64,000 bases of DNA from Bacillus sp. BA3 (GTDB lineage Bacteria; Bacillota; Bacilli; Bacillales; DSM-1321): assembly GCA_002835675.1 (NCBI GenBank), contig PIZR01000004.1, positions 445,966 to 509,965 on the forward strand. Reading direction: 5' to 3'. Both the position numbers and the translations under genes were made by a program. Under the pieces are notes generated by a model, which was not told where the DNA came from, searched no databases, and worked only from the letters and a program-made list of their open reading frames with translations. Below are positions 1 to 7,391 of the stretch, piece by piece; the stretch's first letter is position 1; each line of letters opens with the position of its first letter.

Positions 1-544
1 TCGCAGATGCTTTTATGAATTTTTTTGCCAAAAGATCGACATGTTTCGTATCCTCCGGATGGACGGGCCTATCATTCTGTAATTTCCGCTTAGCCCGGCT
101 GTAGATCTTTCTGCAGTTCACTTCATTCTTTTCCAGCATCTCGGCGATATCTTCATAGCTGTAAGTGAATGCTTCCCTAAGCACGAAAACCGCTCTTTCA
201 ACAGGTGAAAGCTGTTCCAGCAAAACGAGGAAGGCATATGCAACCGTTTCATCCGTTACGACCTTATCTAGAGGCTGATCTGTTTCGTTTACCCGAGGTT
301 CTGGCAGCCAAGGACCTGTGTAAACCTCTCTTCTTTTACGGGCTGATTTCAAGTAATTGAGACAGCGATTTGTCGTCATTTTCGCAAGATATGCTTTCAT
401 GTCCTTAATTTCGTCGGTATCAAGCTTAAGCTGCAGGAATAAATCATGAACGATATCTTCTGCATCTGTAACCGATCCGAGCATCCGGTATGCGATGGAA
501 AAAAGAAAAGGTCGATATGTCTTATATAATGTATCCAACTCCAC
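1..544 (-). CDS. ECF RNA polymerase sigma factor, SigJ/ECF41-like (3' end outside window)
   Basis: This is the N-terminal part of a group IV sigma factor, which directs RNA polymerase core to specific promoters. The reading frame runs off the left edge. A GTG start at 544 is preceded by AGGTG. Region 2 is visible in YRMLGSVTDAEDIVHDLF, and region 4 in LSPVERAVFVLREAFTYSYEDIAEML, which carries the helix-turn-helix. The sequence after region 4 (CRKIYSRAKRKL) resembles the ECF41/SigJ group, whose members usually add a SnoaL-like C-terminal domain that controls activity; that domain would lie outside the window. No anti-sigma gene lies on the visible side. The family call is firm and the subgroup is an inference. 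Confidence 0.85.
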   Translation of the reverse strand, partial: MELDTLYKTYRPFLFSIAYRMLGSVTDAEDIVHDLFLQLKLDTDEIKDMKAYLAKMTTNRCLNYLKSARKRREVYTGPWLPEPRVNETDQPLDKVVTDETVAYAFLVLLEQLSPVERAVFVLREAFTYSYEDIAEMLEKNEVNCRKIYSRAKRKLQNDRPVHPEDTKHVDLLAKKFIKASA

Positions 545-654
545 TTGCTTCACCTATTTTCTATCAAATTCGTTTTCGAAATCCTATCACTAATTATTCT
601 CTAACCCAATCATTTATCCTTCTTAATCTGAATAAAGCAGACAATCCTATCATA

Positions 655-690
655 CAAAAAAGAGCAGCAAAAGAGCTGCTCTCAGACTGT
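655..690 (-). terminator. Rho-independent terminator after lipoprotein gene
   Basis: GAGCAGC and GCTGCTC form a stem. Read on the minus strand it is followed by six T. It lies about 110 nt downstream of the lipoprotein stop codon. A short repeat end (ctcagactgtagaca) touches its right side. Confidence 0.75.
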
Positions 691-801
691 AGACAAACTA
701 GCTACCTACCGTTCAACAGGATTCCTTTTTATGCCCACTTTTTAGACAAATATATGACCATCATCTGTCAAATGGTGTACCCATTTTTGGAAACTCATTT
801 A

Positions 802-1506
802 TCAAGGTGCTTCATACCATACGATATCATCAAACATTTTTACAACCCGCGGTATGAAGCCTTCTTCATATTCTTCCGGGTATTGAACGATCGCATAGTA
901 AACGCGGTCGCCATGTTGAAAAACCGACACTGTACCCAATATGGAATAATTACTGCCCTTCTGACTAATGTCAAATTCCACCTCAGACCAATCAAATCGG
1001 TTAGGCGAATTATAAGATCGCTGTTTTATCTCAAAGTCGTTGCTTATCACAACTTCCCTCGCAAACTCCGCCTGTTCTTCTATTGTCGCATTCGTACCCT
1101 CACTTTTTGAAAATATCTGAACTTTGGCGTCCTCATTTCTCTTGCCTGCAAAATTTGCAAAAATAATCATTGTATCTCCTTCACCAGAACTAGCCTCTTC
1201 AACGACCATGTCATCCACGATGTAGGTTGAGAATCCCAATGCCTGACTATGATGAAGCGTGAATTGGAATGGTTCTTCCATACCTTCTAATATGATCGTA
1301 TCCGTTTTCGTATTTGGCAGATCTTTTGTCGGATTTTCACCCGATTCACCTGAAGGATCTTCATCTTGCCCGTCGGTTTGCTTAGGATTATCATTTGGCT
1401 TTTCTGAAATTGGCGGAGATTCCTTATTTCCCTCCTGGACTCCTTTACAAGCACTAAGTCCTGTTACCAAAAAAACAGCTGCCAAAATCAACAATATCTT
1501 TTTCAT
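802..1506 (-). CDS. Putative lipoprotein of unknown function
   Basis: The 234-aa product starts with a lipoprotein signal peptide: KK, a hydrophobic stretch, and the lipobox LSAC with Cys at residue 20. This predicts lipid anchoring on the outer face of the membrane. Residues of roughly 22-70 are a low-complexity linker rich in Pro, Asp, Glu, Asn and Gly, as often seen in spacers that hold a domain away from the membrane. The rest (about 70-234) looks like one compact alpha/beta domain ending in DDIVWYEAP, and I do not recognise it. GAGGG precedes the ATG. The gene is monocistronic and followed by a terminator. Export is well supported; function is unknown. Confidence 0.8.
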   Translation of the reverse strand: MKKILLILAAVFLVTGLSACKGVQEGNKESPPISEKPNDNPKQTDGQDEDPSGESGENPTKDLPNTKTDTIILEGMEEPFQFTLHHSQALGFSTYIVDDMVVEEASSGEGDTMIIFANFAGKRNEDAKVQIFSKSEGTNATIEEQAEFAREVVISNDFEIKQRSYNSPNRFDWSEVEFDISQKGSNYSILGTVSVFQHGDRVYYAIVQYPEEYEEGFIPRVVKMFDDIVWYEAP

Positions 1507-1753
1507 TGGAACCCTCTTTTCTTGTGTTTTAACAAATTATTATACGGTCCCATATGGAAAAAAGTTACACTATGCTTCATTGAAATATCAGACTTTATCG
1601 ACTAAAAAAGATCGATACTCCACTCGTTCCGAAAAGAAAATATGAGATTTATTCACTTTGATGCGTCTATATCTTTATTTAAGTAAACTATTCAATAGAT
1701 AGTTTGAATAGGGAGTGCTTGAATGTATGAAAATGTAAAGAATCGCACGTTCA

Positions 1754-1781
1754 AAAGGCCGCCAAGTGGCGGCCTTCATAA
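1754..1781. terminator. Bidirectional terminator-like hairpin
   Basis: GGCCGCC-AAGT-GGCGGCC is a perfect stem flanked by AAAA on the left and TT on the right. It lies downstream of the small minus-strand gene at 1825-2001. Confidence 0.6.
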
Positions 1782-1824
1782 CTTCTACTAATTTGAAAAA
1801 TAAATGTTTATGTATCGTTTATCG

Positions 1825-2001
1825 TTAAGATCCAATGCTATGTTCTACTGCAGTATCCCAATTAGGAAAATAATACAATGCATTCTTCATTAACTCCGGA
1901 TCTGACTTCTTTACTTCTTTCTTTCGAGGTAGCTTCCCTTCTTTTTCTACTAAGTCAGAAATTTGATTCACGACTTCTTCAACACTCATATTTACTTCCA
2001 T
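1825..2001 (-). CDS. Small protein resembling a homing-endonuclease-associated repeat
   Basis: The 58-aa product starts at an internal ATG because AAGGAGGGAACAGAG lies directly upstream; the longer frame starting at 2043 has no ribosome site. Residues of about 20-55 (KLPRKKEVKKSDPELMKNAL, then FPNWDTAVEHSIG) match the shape of the small helical repeat found beside HNH homing endonucleases, with the typical aromatic-x-W-x-x-A core. Here it stands alone with no nuclease domain nearby. It may be a stand-alone DNA-binding helix pair. The gene looks real because of its ribosome site and a downstream hairpin; the domain match is from memory and moderate. Confidence 0.6.
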   Translation of the reverse strand: MEVNMSVEEVVNQISDLVEKEGKLPRKKEVKKSDPELMKNALYYFPNWDTAVEHSIGS

Positions 2002-2141
2002 CTCTGTTCCCTCCTTCTTGTTATTATTTATATTTTTTCCCAATTGATGAAAAGTAATACAATTTTTCTATAACTAAACTACCAGTTTAGTTTAAGTAGG
2101 TTATTTGAATGTATGATAATTGAAATGATCGTACAGACAAA

Positions 2142-2168
2142 AAGCCAACGAAATCGTTGGCTTTTGTC
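2142..2168. terminator. Terminator hairpin
   Basis: AGCCAACGA-AAT-CGTTGGCT is a perfect stem followed by TTTTG on the plus strand and preceded by an A run. It may act in both directions. The stretch 2169-2377 up to the LysR gene shows nothing else. Confidence 0.6.
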
Positions 2169-2377
2169 TAAATAATTCCCAAAATACTTTCTAGAAGTAA
2201 CATGATTAATAAACGACAAGCATAAGGAACCGAAGCAATAATAAATACCATACTATGCTATATCGCTGTCCCTGTATCCCCATGTTTTACTTTTTATGAA
2301 TAGTTTCGCAGCCTAAAATAATCGGTTTCAGCGATCCTCTATCATTCTATGAAAGCGATATGCAGCTACCTCTTCCT

Positions 2378-3274
2378 TCATATCAGCTCAGAAGTAGGTC
2401 CAGGGTTTTGCTTAAATTGGTTTTCATGATGAGCTTCAATCGTTTGCAAGAAGCTTTGCATCGAGTTGGTCATATAAGCATCTTTACGGTGAATGAAGAC
2501 TGTCGAGATATTGCGGTATTCTTCCGGAATTGCATGCACGTGGACTTTTTCATTGGCTGTAAGGTGGTTTACCGCTGATTGTGGTACGAGGGTAATGCCA
2601 AGACCGAGTGTTACGCTGGTTAAGATCGTTTCCAATACATTGAACTCCATGATCCTTTTGGGCATCACTTCTTCTTCCCTCAGCCATTGTTCCAGTTTAG
2701 AGCGATAGCCACAGCCCTGACTGAATACTAAAAATGGTTCTGTTATGATTTCTTCAAGGTTAAATGTTTCATTTCTTGTAACTAATACAAGTTTTTCTGT
2801 ACATACATCGTATGGCTGAATGAGCGGGTGTTTAATCGGTCCTGTAACAAAAGCGCCATCCAGCCTGTGTTCAATGACATCTTTGATTAAGTCTTCCGTT
2901 AACCCCGCCTTTATGGATAAATCGACATTTGGATACTGTTTATGATAGGAGGCTAGAATCTTGGGAAGATCGCTGACCGTTTCAACTGTACCGATATTCA
3001 ATATCCCTGTAGGTGTTTCACTATCCAGGAATACTTGCTTGAGTTCTTCCACATCTAGCAAAATTTTGTTTACATACTCCAGCATTTTTCTGGCCTCTGC
3101 AGTTAAAGACATGCCGCGTTTGTGCCTATTGAATAAAGGCGTTCGTAACTCCTGCTCTAAATGCTTAATCCTCGCCGTTACATTGGATTGGACGTAATTC
3201 AACTCAACAGCCGCCTTACTTACGCTGCCATATTTAGCGACGCACTGGAATATTTGCAAATCCCGCATTTCCAT
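2378..3274 (-). CDS. LysR family transcriptional regulator
   Basis: The 298-aa product is of normal length for LysR regulators. The N-terminal winged helix-turn-helix is clear (residues of about 1-60: [20 protein letters not shown], then [17 protein letters not shown]). The rest is the periplasmic-binding-protein-like effector domain (about 90-290). AAAGGGGGGG precedes the ATG. It is divergent from an EamA-family exporter at 3410, the usual arrangement for a LysR activator of a metabolite exporter. A 19-bp inverted repeat in the shared region is a candidate binding site. The effector is not known. Confidence 0.93.
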   Translation of the reverse strand: MEMRDLQIFQCVAKYGSVSKAAVELNYVQSNVTARIKHLEQELRTPLFNRHKRGMSLTAEARKMLEYVNKILLDVEELKQVFLDSETPTGILNIGTVETVSDLPKILASYHKQYPNVDLSIKAGLTEDLIKDVIEHRLDGAFVTGPIKHPLIQPYDVCTEKLVLVTRNETFNLEEIITEPFLVFSQGCGYRSKLEQWLREEEVMPKRIMEFNVLETILTSVTLGLGITLVPQSAVNHLTANEKVHVHAIPEEYRNISTVFIHRKDAYMTNSMQSFLQTIEAHHENQFKQNPGPTSELI

Positions 3275-3340
3275 AAAAGTGCCCCCCCTTTTTCAACTAT
3301 CATTAATAATGATGATTATATTCATTTTAAGTCATTTTAC

Positions 3341-3359
3341 ATGATAATGACTTTATCAT
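3341..3359. promoter_or_regulatory. Candidate LysR operator
   Basis: ATGATAA-TGACT-TTATCAT is a perfect 7-bp inverted repeat with a 5-bp spacer. It lies 51 bp before the exporter start and 67 bp before the LysR start. Assignment to the LysR protein rests on position only. Confidence 0.5.
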
Positions 3360-3409
3360 AAGGTGTGTATAGGAATTAAATCAATCATTATTTTTGAGGG
3401 GAAGCTTTT

Positions 3410-4393
3410 ATGAAAAAAAATCAAGTTTTAATCGGTGCACTTTTATGTTTGACTGCCAGCATTTCTTGGGGAGCGATGTTTCCAGTTGCAGAAAGGGCCT
3501 TAATGTATATTGATCCTTTTTATTTCGCTTTTTTGCGATATTTAGCTGTTAGCGTCATTTTAGGGATATTGCTTTTAATTAAAGAGGGTAAGAAGTCTTT
3601 TAGCCTGGAAGGGCAAGGAAAGAAATTATTGTTTTTTGGGACGATGGCGTTCACTGTATACAACTTTCTCATTTTCGCAGGTCAAGATTTACTGGGGCAT
3701 AACGGGGTAATTGTTGCTTCCATCATGGAATCATTAATGCCCATGATTTCAATTTTAATTCTGTGGGTTTTCAAAAGTGCCAGACCCATGAAGTATACAA
3801 TCGCCAGCATGTTCCTTGCCTTGATAGGGGCCATTCTTGTCATTACCAATGGCAGCTTATCATTCGTATTTTTATTGAAAGATAGCATCATCCCTATCCT
3901 TTTCATTCTTATCGGGGTTATAGGGTGGGTTATTTATACGATGGGCGGCAACCAATTTAACGGATGGTCTACACTACGCTATTCGACTTTAACGTGCATT
4001 TTAGGAACAGCAGTATCAGCCATCATAACATTCCTCGCAACGGCAATGGGCCTGTCCGTCCCTACGGCAGAGGTTATGCAATCCATTTATGGCGAGATGA
4101 TTTTCATGATTATTTTCCCTGGTGCCATAGCCCTTTTAAGCTGGAATTTAGGCATTAAACTTTTAACGCCGATCAATGGAATCCTATTTATCAACTTAGT
4201 TCCAATAACCACGTTGGCCATCGTCTTTATCCAAGGAGGATCACTATCATCATACGAATTACTCGGAACTTTTTTAGTTATATATGCTTTGATTCAAAAC
4301 AATTATTTTCAAAGAAAAAACTTGCCTTTCCGGGTTGAGAAAATGAATCCAAGTGAGCAGAAACACTTAATTAAAGGTACACAACATCAATAG
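3410..4393 (+). CDS. EamA/DMT family transporter
   Basis: The 327-aa integral membrane protein has about ten hydrophobic segments in two similar halves, as in the drug/metabolite transporter (DMT) superfamily. Typical signs are the N-terminal ASISWGAMFPVAERAL and the later GAIALLSWNLGIKLL, which correspond to the paired EamA repeats. Such proteins export amino acids, nucleobases or other small metabolites. GAGGGG lies before the ATG. It is divergent from a LysR regulator and followed at 11 bp by a small membrane gene that is probably co-transcribed. The substrate cannot be read from the sequence. Confidence 0.9.
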   Translation: MKKNQVLIGALLCLTASISWGAMFPVAERALMYIDPFYFAFLRYLAVSVILGILLLIKEGKKSFSLEGQGKKLLFFGTMAFTVYNFLIFAGQDLLGHNGVIVASIMESLMPMISILILWVFKSARPMKYTIASMFLALIGAILVITNGSLSFVFLLKDSIIPILFILIGVIGWVIYTMGGNQFNGWSTLRYSTLTCILGTAVSAIITFLATAMGLSVPTAEVMQSIYGEMIFMIIFPGAIALLSWNLGIKLLTPINGILFINLVPITTLAIVFIQGGSLSSYELLGTFLVIYALIQNNYFQRKNLPFRVEKMNPSEQKHLIKGTQHQ

Positions 4394-4403
4394 GAGGGCA
4401 ACA

Positions 4404-4547
4404 ATGGATTTATTAACGCTTATGCTAATCTTTGGATTAGCTGTACTTTGGGAATTGGCAACGATTAATAAGCATGTGAAAAAGATGAATGAGCAAAATG
4501 CAGAATTGATTAATCTATATAATGATAGAAGTAAAAGAATTCAGTAA
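4404..4547 (+). CDS. Small single-pass membrane protein
   Basis: The 47-aa product begins MDLLTLMLIFGLAVLWELA, one transmembrane helix, followed by a charged helical tail (INKHVKKMNEQNAELINLYN). An excellent TAGGAGGG ribosome site sits 6 nt upstream. It starts 11 bp after the EamA transporter stop, so translation coupling is likely. Function is unknown; it could be an accessory of the transporter. Confidence 0.65.
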   Translation: MDLLTLMLIFGLAVLWELATINKHVKKMNEQNAELINLYNDRSKRIQ

Positions 4548-4604
4548 AATAGACTTTTGGCGATACAACGCAAATAAGCCTGTCATTTAGTGAGGCTTCA
4601 GACT

Positions 4605-4725
4605 GTAGACAATTTGAACGCTAATTGGAACGTAGGGCATTCTTTGCGCCTGTGGGATCTCCCTTTGACGCGCTATTCCCGCAGGAGTCGCGAACACCCT
4701 CTCCAATCTACTTTTTTAAATTTAG
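4605..4725 (+). repeat. Degenerate copy of the dispersed intergenic repeat
   Basis: The stretch carries diverged forms of motifs shared with the copies near 22.2, 36.2, 50.1 and 62.4 kb: cagactgtagacaa, gcgcctgtgggatctccct, gacgcgctattcccgcagg and agtcgcg. This copy is clearly decayed. Confidence 0.6.
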
Positions 4726-4790
4726 ATCTAATAACTGAGGCCTTTTTGAGGGGCTTTTTTGCACTTTTGATGTTCGTACTATTTACCAAG

Positions 4791-4884
4791 CTAAATCGAC
4801 GGCCCTATATTCAAGCTCAGCCTATTGGCATGAACCTCCTTGATTGCATGTCCACAGTTCACTTACCTTCACTTTGTCGGCGGC
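4791..4884 (-). pseudogene. Fragment of a mutS2-like gene
   Basis: Two short blocks match the intact mutS2-like gene about 2.7 kb away. Positions 4792-4842 (taaatcgacggccctat ... attggcatgaacctccttga) correspond to about 7528-7579. Positions 4848-4880 (ttcacttaccttcactttgtcgg) correspond to about 7640-7675. The segment between them in the intact gene (about 60 bp) is missing here. In minus-strand translation the matches cover DKVKVSEL and VHAN. This is a relic of a second copy, either an ancestral duplication or a locus replaced by the present gene. Confidence 0.65.
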
Positions 4885-4892
4885 CGCGAGCA

Positions 4893-4943
4893 AATAAAAA
4901 AGAGCATGTGTTGAAATATGATTGACCAAAACATGCCCTTTTT
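4893..4943. terminator. Bidirectional terminator
   Basis: AAAAAGAGCATGT and ACATGCCCTTTTT form a stem around a 20-nt loop, with A and T runs on both sides. It lies downstream of the methyltransferase gene on the minus strand and just beside the mutS2 relic. Confidence 0.6.
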
Positions 4944-4999
4944 ATGGATAATAATGCGTAAGCACTTGAAGGCTTTTCAATAACTATTTTGCAATTTGA

Positions 5000-5629
5000 T
5001 TATAGTCCTTTTTGACATTTTACCATTATAAATTTAAATGGAGGTTTATTTTCCATATTCTTATGGGGCTCAGCAATTTCCGAAAACTCTATCAGTCCAT
5101 ATTTTTCAAATTCTTGTTTTATCGAATCGGAATCATAAAAAAACATTTTTATCCCTTCCATTATCTCGAAATAGTCTTTACCCAGTTGTTTGCCCTTACC
5201 GAACATTGGAGCCTCTTTTGAAATAGTAGTGAAAATCATATATCCATTTGGCTTTAACTGATTATAGCAATCTTTAATAAACTTATCTCTCTCACGATTA
5301 TTCAATAAGTGAATAAGGGCATAACAAAATATACCATCATAAAGTTTGTTATCAAAAGGCATATCGGTTACTGAACCATGAAAAATATTAAGATTAAGCT
5401 CATTTTGCCTTGCCAATTCAATCGCTGTTTTTGAAATTTCGATACCTGTTACATGTATTCCGTTGTCCGTAAAAATCTTGGCATTTCTGCCATATCCAAT
5501 ACCAGGAATCAATAGATCCTTAACTTTCTTTTCAAGGAAAAAATCCTTTGTCAAGATTGCAGAGTCTGAAGGTTCAAGTCCCCACATCATTTGATTTTCT
5601 ATAAAACTTGATTCCCAGATTTCCGTCAT
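5000..5629 (-). CDS. Class I SAM-dependent methyltransferase
   Basis: The 209-aa product has a Rossmann methyltransferase fold. The glycine-rich motif I is LLIPGIGYGRNAKIF (residues of about 39-53), the acidic motif II is VTGIEIS, and motif IV is YDGIFCYALIHLL. It resembles small thiopurine/TehB-like methyltransferases that act on small molecules and detoxify. AAAGGAG precedes the ATG. It follows the thioredoxin-reductase-like gene by 46 bp on the same strand and could be the last gene of the Rrf2-controlled operon. The substrate is not predictable. Confidence 0.85.
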   Translation of the reverse strand: MTEIWESSFIENQMMWGLEPSDSAILTKDFFLEKKVKDLLIPGIGYGRNAKIFTDNGIHVTGIEISKTAIELARQNELNLNIFHGSVTDMPFDNKLYDGIFCYALIHLLNNRERDKFIKDCYNQLKPNGYMIFTTISKEAPMFGKGKQLGKDYFEIMEGIKMFFYDSDSIKQEFEKYGLIEFSEIAEPHKNMENKPPFKFIMVKCQKGL

Positions 5630-5675
5630 ACTTCATTCTCCTTTACAAATGGTCTCTTTCTTTTAAAAAAGAATT

Positions 5676-6590
5676 TTATGCCTCCAAAAGAAAGGCAGCT
5701 TCAACTAAATCCATGATGACTCCAGCCGCCGCTTTATTACCCTCCGCCGCCGCAATCACTAGCTGAGAAGGCGTGCTGAGTGATGTATCTCCGGATGCAT
5801 ATACCCCTTCAACCGTTGTTCGTCCAAATGAATCCACTTTAATCCCGCCGTTAGGAGTGATTTCGCAGCCGAGCTGTTCCGCAAAAGGAGCGGACTGCAC
5901 CAAGTCTGTCACCACAATACCTGCCTCCCTTTTGATTTCCTGTCCGTTCTGCAGCCGGATTGATGTCAGCTTCCCTCCTTTCGATTTAAGGTCTTCAATC
6001 TTTTCTTCCACGACTGTTACGTGCTGCCTAGCCAAGATATCCTTCTCCTCATCAAGCACCTGATAGCCATTTGTAAACACCATTACATCACCGCTCCAGT
6101 TTGACAGCAGTTTTCCCATATGAAAGGCCCGTTCATTTTCTGCAATCACCGCCAATGCTTTGCCGCGCATTTCCCAGCCGTCACAAAAAGGACAGCTGTA
6201 AACACTCGTTCCGTATACATTCTGTATGCCTGGAATCCCCGGCAAGACATCCCGAAGACCTGTTGCGAGAAGCACTTTTTTCGCCATGTAATCCGTTCCG
6301 CCTTTCGTTTGAATTCGGAACACACCACTGGCTTTTTCAATAATATCCACCCGCTCCTCCTTAATGGAGACGGACGGATATTTCTGGACATCCGTTCTTG
6401 CCCGCTTCTTGAACTCTGACGGCTTTACGCCATCCTGTGTGATAAATCCGTGCGACTCCTGTGTCACCCGGTTACGGGGTTTATCCTCATCAAACAAAAT
6501 TGTTTTCCGTCCAGCACGCCCCATGACCAATGCGGCATTCAGTCCTGCAGGTCCTCCGCCAATAATTACACAATCCAACACATGCAACAC
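5676..6590 (-). CDS. Thioredoxin-reductase-like NAD(P)/FAD-dependent disulfide oxidoreductase
   Basis: The 304-aa product has the length and domain order of low-molecular-weight thioredoxin reductases. An N-terminal FAD-binding GGGPAGLNAA (about residues 11-20) is followed by an NAD(P) domain and the redox pair CPFCDGWE (about 135-142), and a C-terminal FAD motif with GVYASGD. The active-site CPFC differs from the CATC of TrxB, pointing to the related group that often pairs with stress regulators. It lies 57 bp downstream of an Rrf2 regulator, and both genes carry the same 25-bp inverted repeat upstream. It is probably a redox-stress flavoprotein; the partner is unknown. Confidence 0.9.
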   Translation of the reverse strand: MLHVLDCVIIGGGPAGLNAALVMGRAGRKTILFDEDKPRNRVTQESHGFITQDGVKPSEFKKRARTDVQKYPSVSIKEERVDIIEKASGVFRIQTKGGTDYMAKKVLLATGLRDVLPGIPGIQNVYGTSVYSCPFCDGWEMRGKALAVIAENERAFHMGKLLSNWSGDVMVFTNGYQVLDEEKDILARQHVTVVEEKIEDLKSKGGKLTSIRLQNGQEIKREAGIVVTDLVQSAPFAEQLGCEITPNGGIKVDSFGRTTVEGVYASGDTSLSTPSQLVIAAAEGNKAAAGVIMDLVEAAFLLEA

Positions 6591-6608
6591 TCCTTCTTTA
6601 TAAAATCT

Positions 6609-6633
6609 ATTAAAGACCCTTAATATCCTTAAT
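6609..6633. promoter_or_regulatory. Candidate Rrf2 operator upstream of the flavoprotein gene
   Basis: ATTAAAGA-N9-TCCTTAAT aligns without gaps to the 25-bp palindrome at 7085-7109 in front of the Rrf2 gene, with the same spacing and a shared TTAATA centre. It lies 19 bp before the flavoprotein start. Confidence 0.6.
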
Positions 6634-6647
6634 TTGTGTAAAAAAAT

Positions 6648-7061
6648 TTATTTTTCTTTTTTTGTCTCCTTACTCTGCTCCGCAATGCTCTGAATGGTCC
6701 GTCCAGCAAGTTCTTTCTTCATGTTGCCTTCCGCCTCGATCATCACGCGCTCAATTAAACAATCGCTTTCTTCATGGTCAAACGCACAGTTGAAAAGCAC
6801 CGACTGACCCTCCACCGCTTCAATAACATCCAGAAACGAAATGTCCTGCGCGCGGCGTGAAATACTGTAGCCGCCTTTTGCCCCTGGCACTGATTCAATT
6901 AATCCAGCCTTCACAAGCTTCGTCAAAATCTTCGACAAGTACGTCGGAGACAAATCCTGCATACACGCCAGCTGATCCACGCTTACCGTATGACCTTTTG
7001 GTTCCATCGTTAAATGCACCATTGTATGTAGTGCATAATTGGTTGCCTTTGAATACTTCAT
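6648..7061 (-). CDS. Rrf2 family transcriptional regulator
   Basis: The 137-aa product shows the Rrf2 signature: MKYSKATNYALHTMVHL at the N-terminus, the winged helix (VSVDQLACMQDLSPTYLSKI) and VKAGLIESVPGAKGGY. Rrf2 regulators sense Fe-S status, NO, redox state or cysteine metabolism. Three Cys can be seen (CMQDL, NCAFDHEESDCL); the last two fall in the loop region where IscR/NsrR place cluster ligands, but the full three-Cys spacing is not obvious. The gene has a palindrome over its own promoter and controls, by inference, itself and the adjacent thioredoxin-reductase-like gene. Confidence 0.92.
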   Translation of the reverse strand: MKYSKATNYALHTMVHLTMEPKGHTVSVDQLACMQDLSPTYLSKILTKLVKAGLIESVPGAKGGYSISRRAQDISFLDVIEAVEGQSVLFNCAFDHEESDCLIERVMIEAEGNMKKELAGRTIQSIAEQSKETKKEK

Positions 7062-7084
7062 TGATGCACCTCATAATTAAAACT

Positions 7085-7109
7085 ATTACAGACTTTTAAT
7101 ATCTGTAAT
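7085..7109. promoter_or_regulatory. Candidate Rrf2 autoregulatory operator over the -10 box
   Basis: ATTACAGA-N9-TCTGTAAT is a perfect 8-bp inverted repeat. On the minus strand TTGAGT-N16-TATTAA makes a plausible promoter whose -10 falls inside the palindrome, fitting repression by occlusion. Confidence 0.65.
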
Positions 7110-7281
7110 TGATTGTAACTCAAGCTGCAAAAAACCGCAAACTTTTTTACCTCACCTAACGATGATCATACTGCCGAAATCTTTTCTTGTTATAATTCTA
7201 AACCTACATTTTTTAAACAACAGTACGCTCATATTATGTATTCCTTTTTAGAACGGGTATATCCACACGAGAATGTAAGCC

Positions 7282-7319
7282 AAAAAAGTATGAGCCCTGT
7301 TAAAACAGAACTCATACCC
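7282..7319 (-). terminator. Terminator of the mutS2-like gene
   Basis: GTATGAG and CTCATAC pair around an inner TCTGTTTTAACAG element. On the minus strand six T follow. It is about 75 nt after the stop codon. Confidence 0.8.
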
Positions 7320-7391
7320 TGCCGATGTCTAACTTTTTTTGGTGGAACACGGTTATCACAACCGCTATATTACAATTTCATAAATCATCGG

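Noticed and set aside
490..1110. 206-codon plus-strand frame
   Set aside because: Opposite to the sigma factor and lipoprotein genes and across a terminator; no ribosome site and no recognisable domain.
5012..5226. Two plus-strand frames of 60-70 codons
   Set aside because: Shadows of the methyltransferase gene on the opposite strand.
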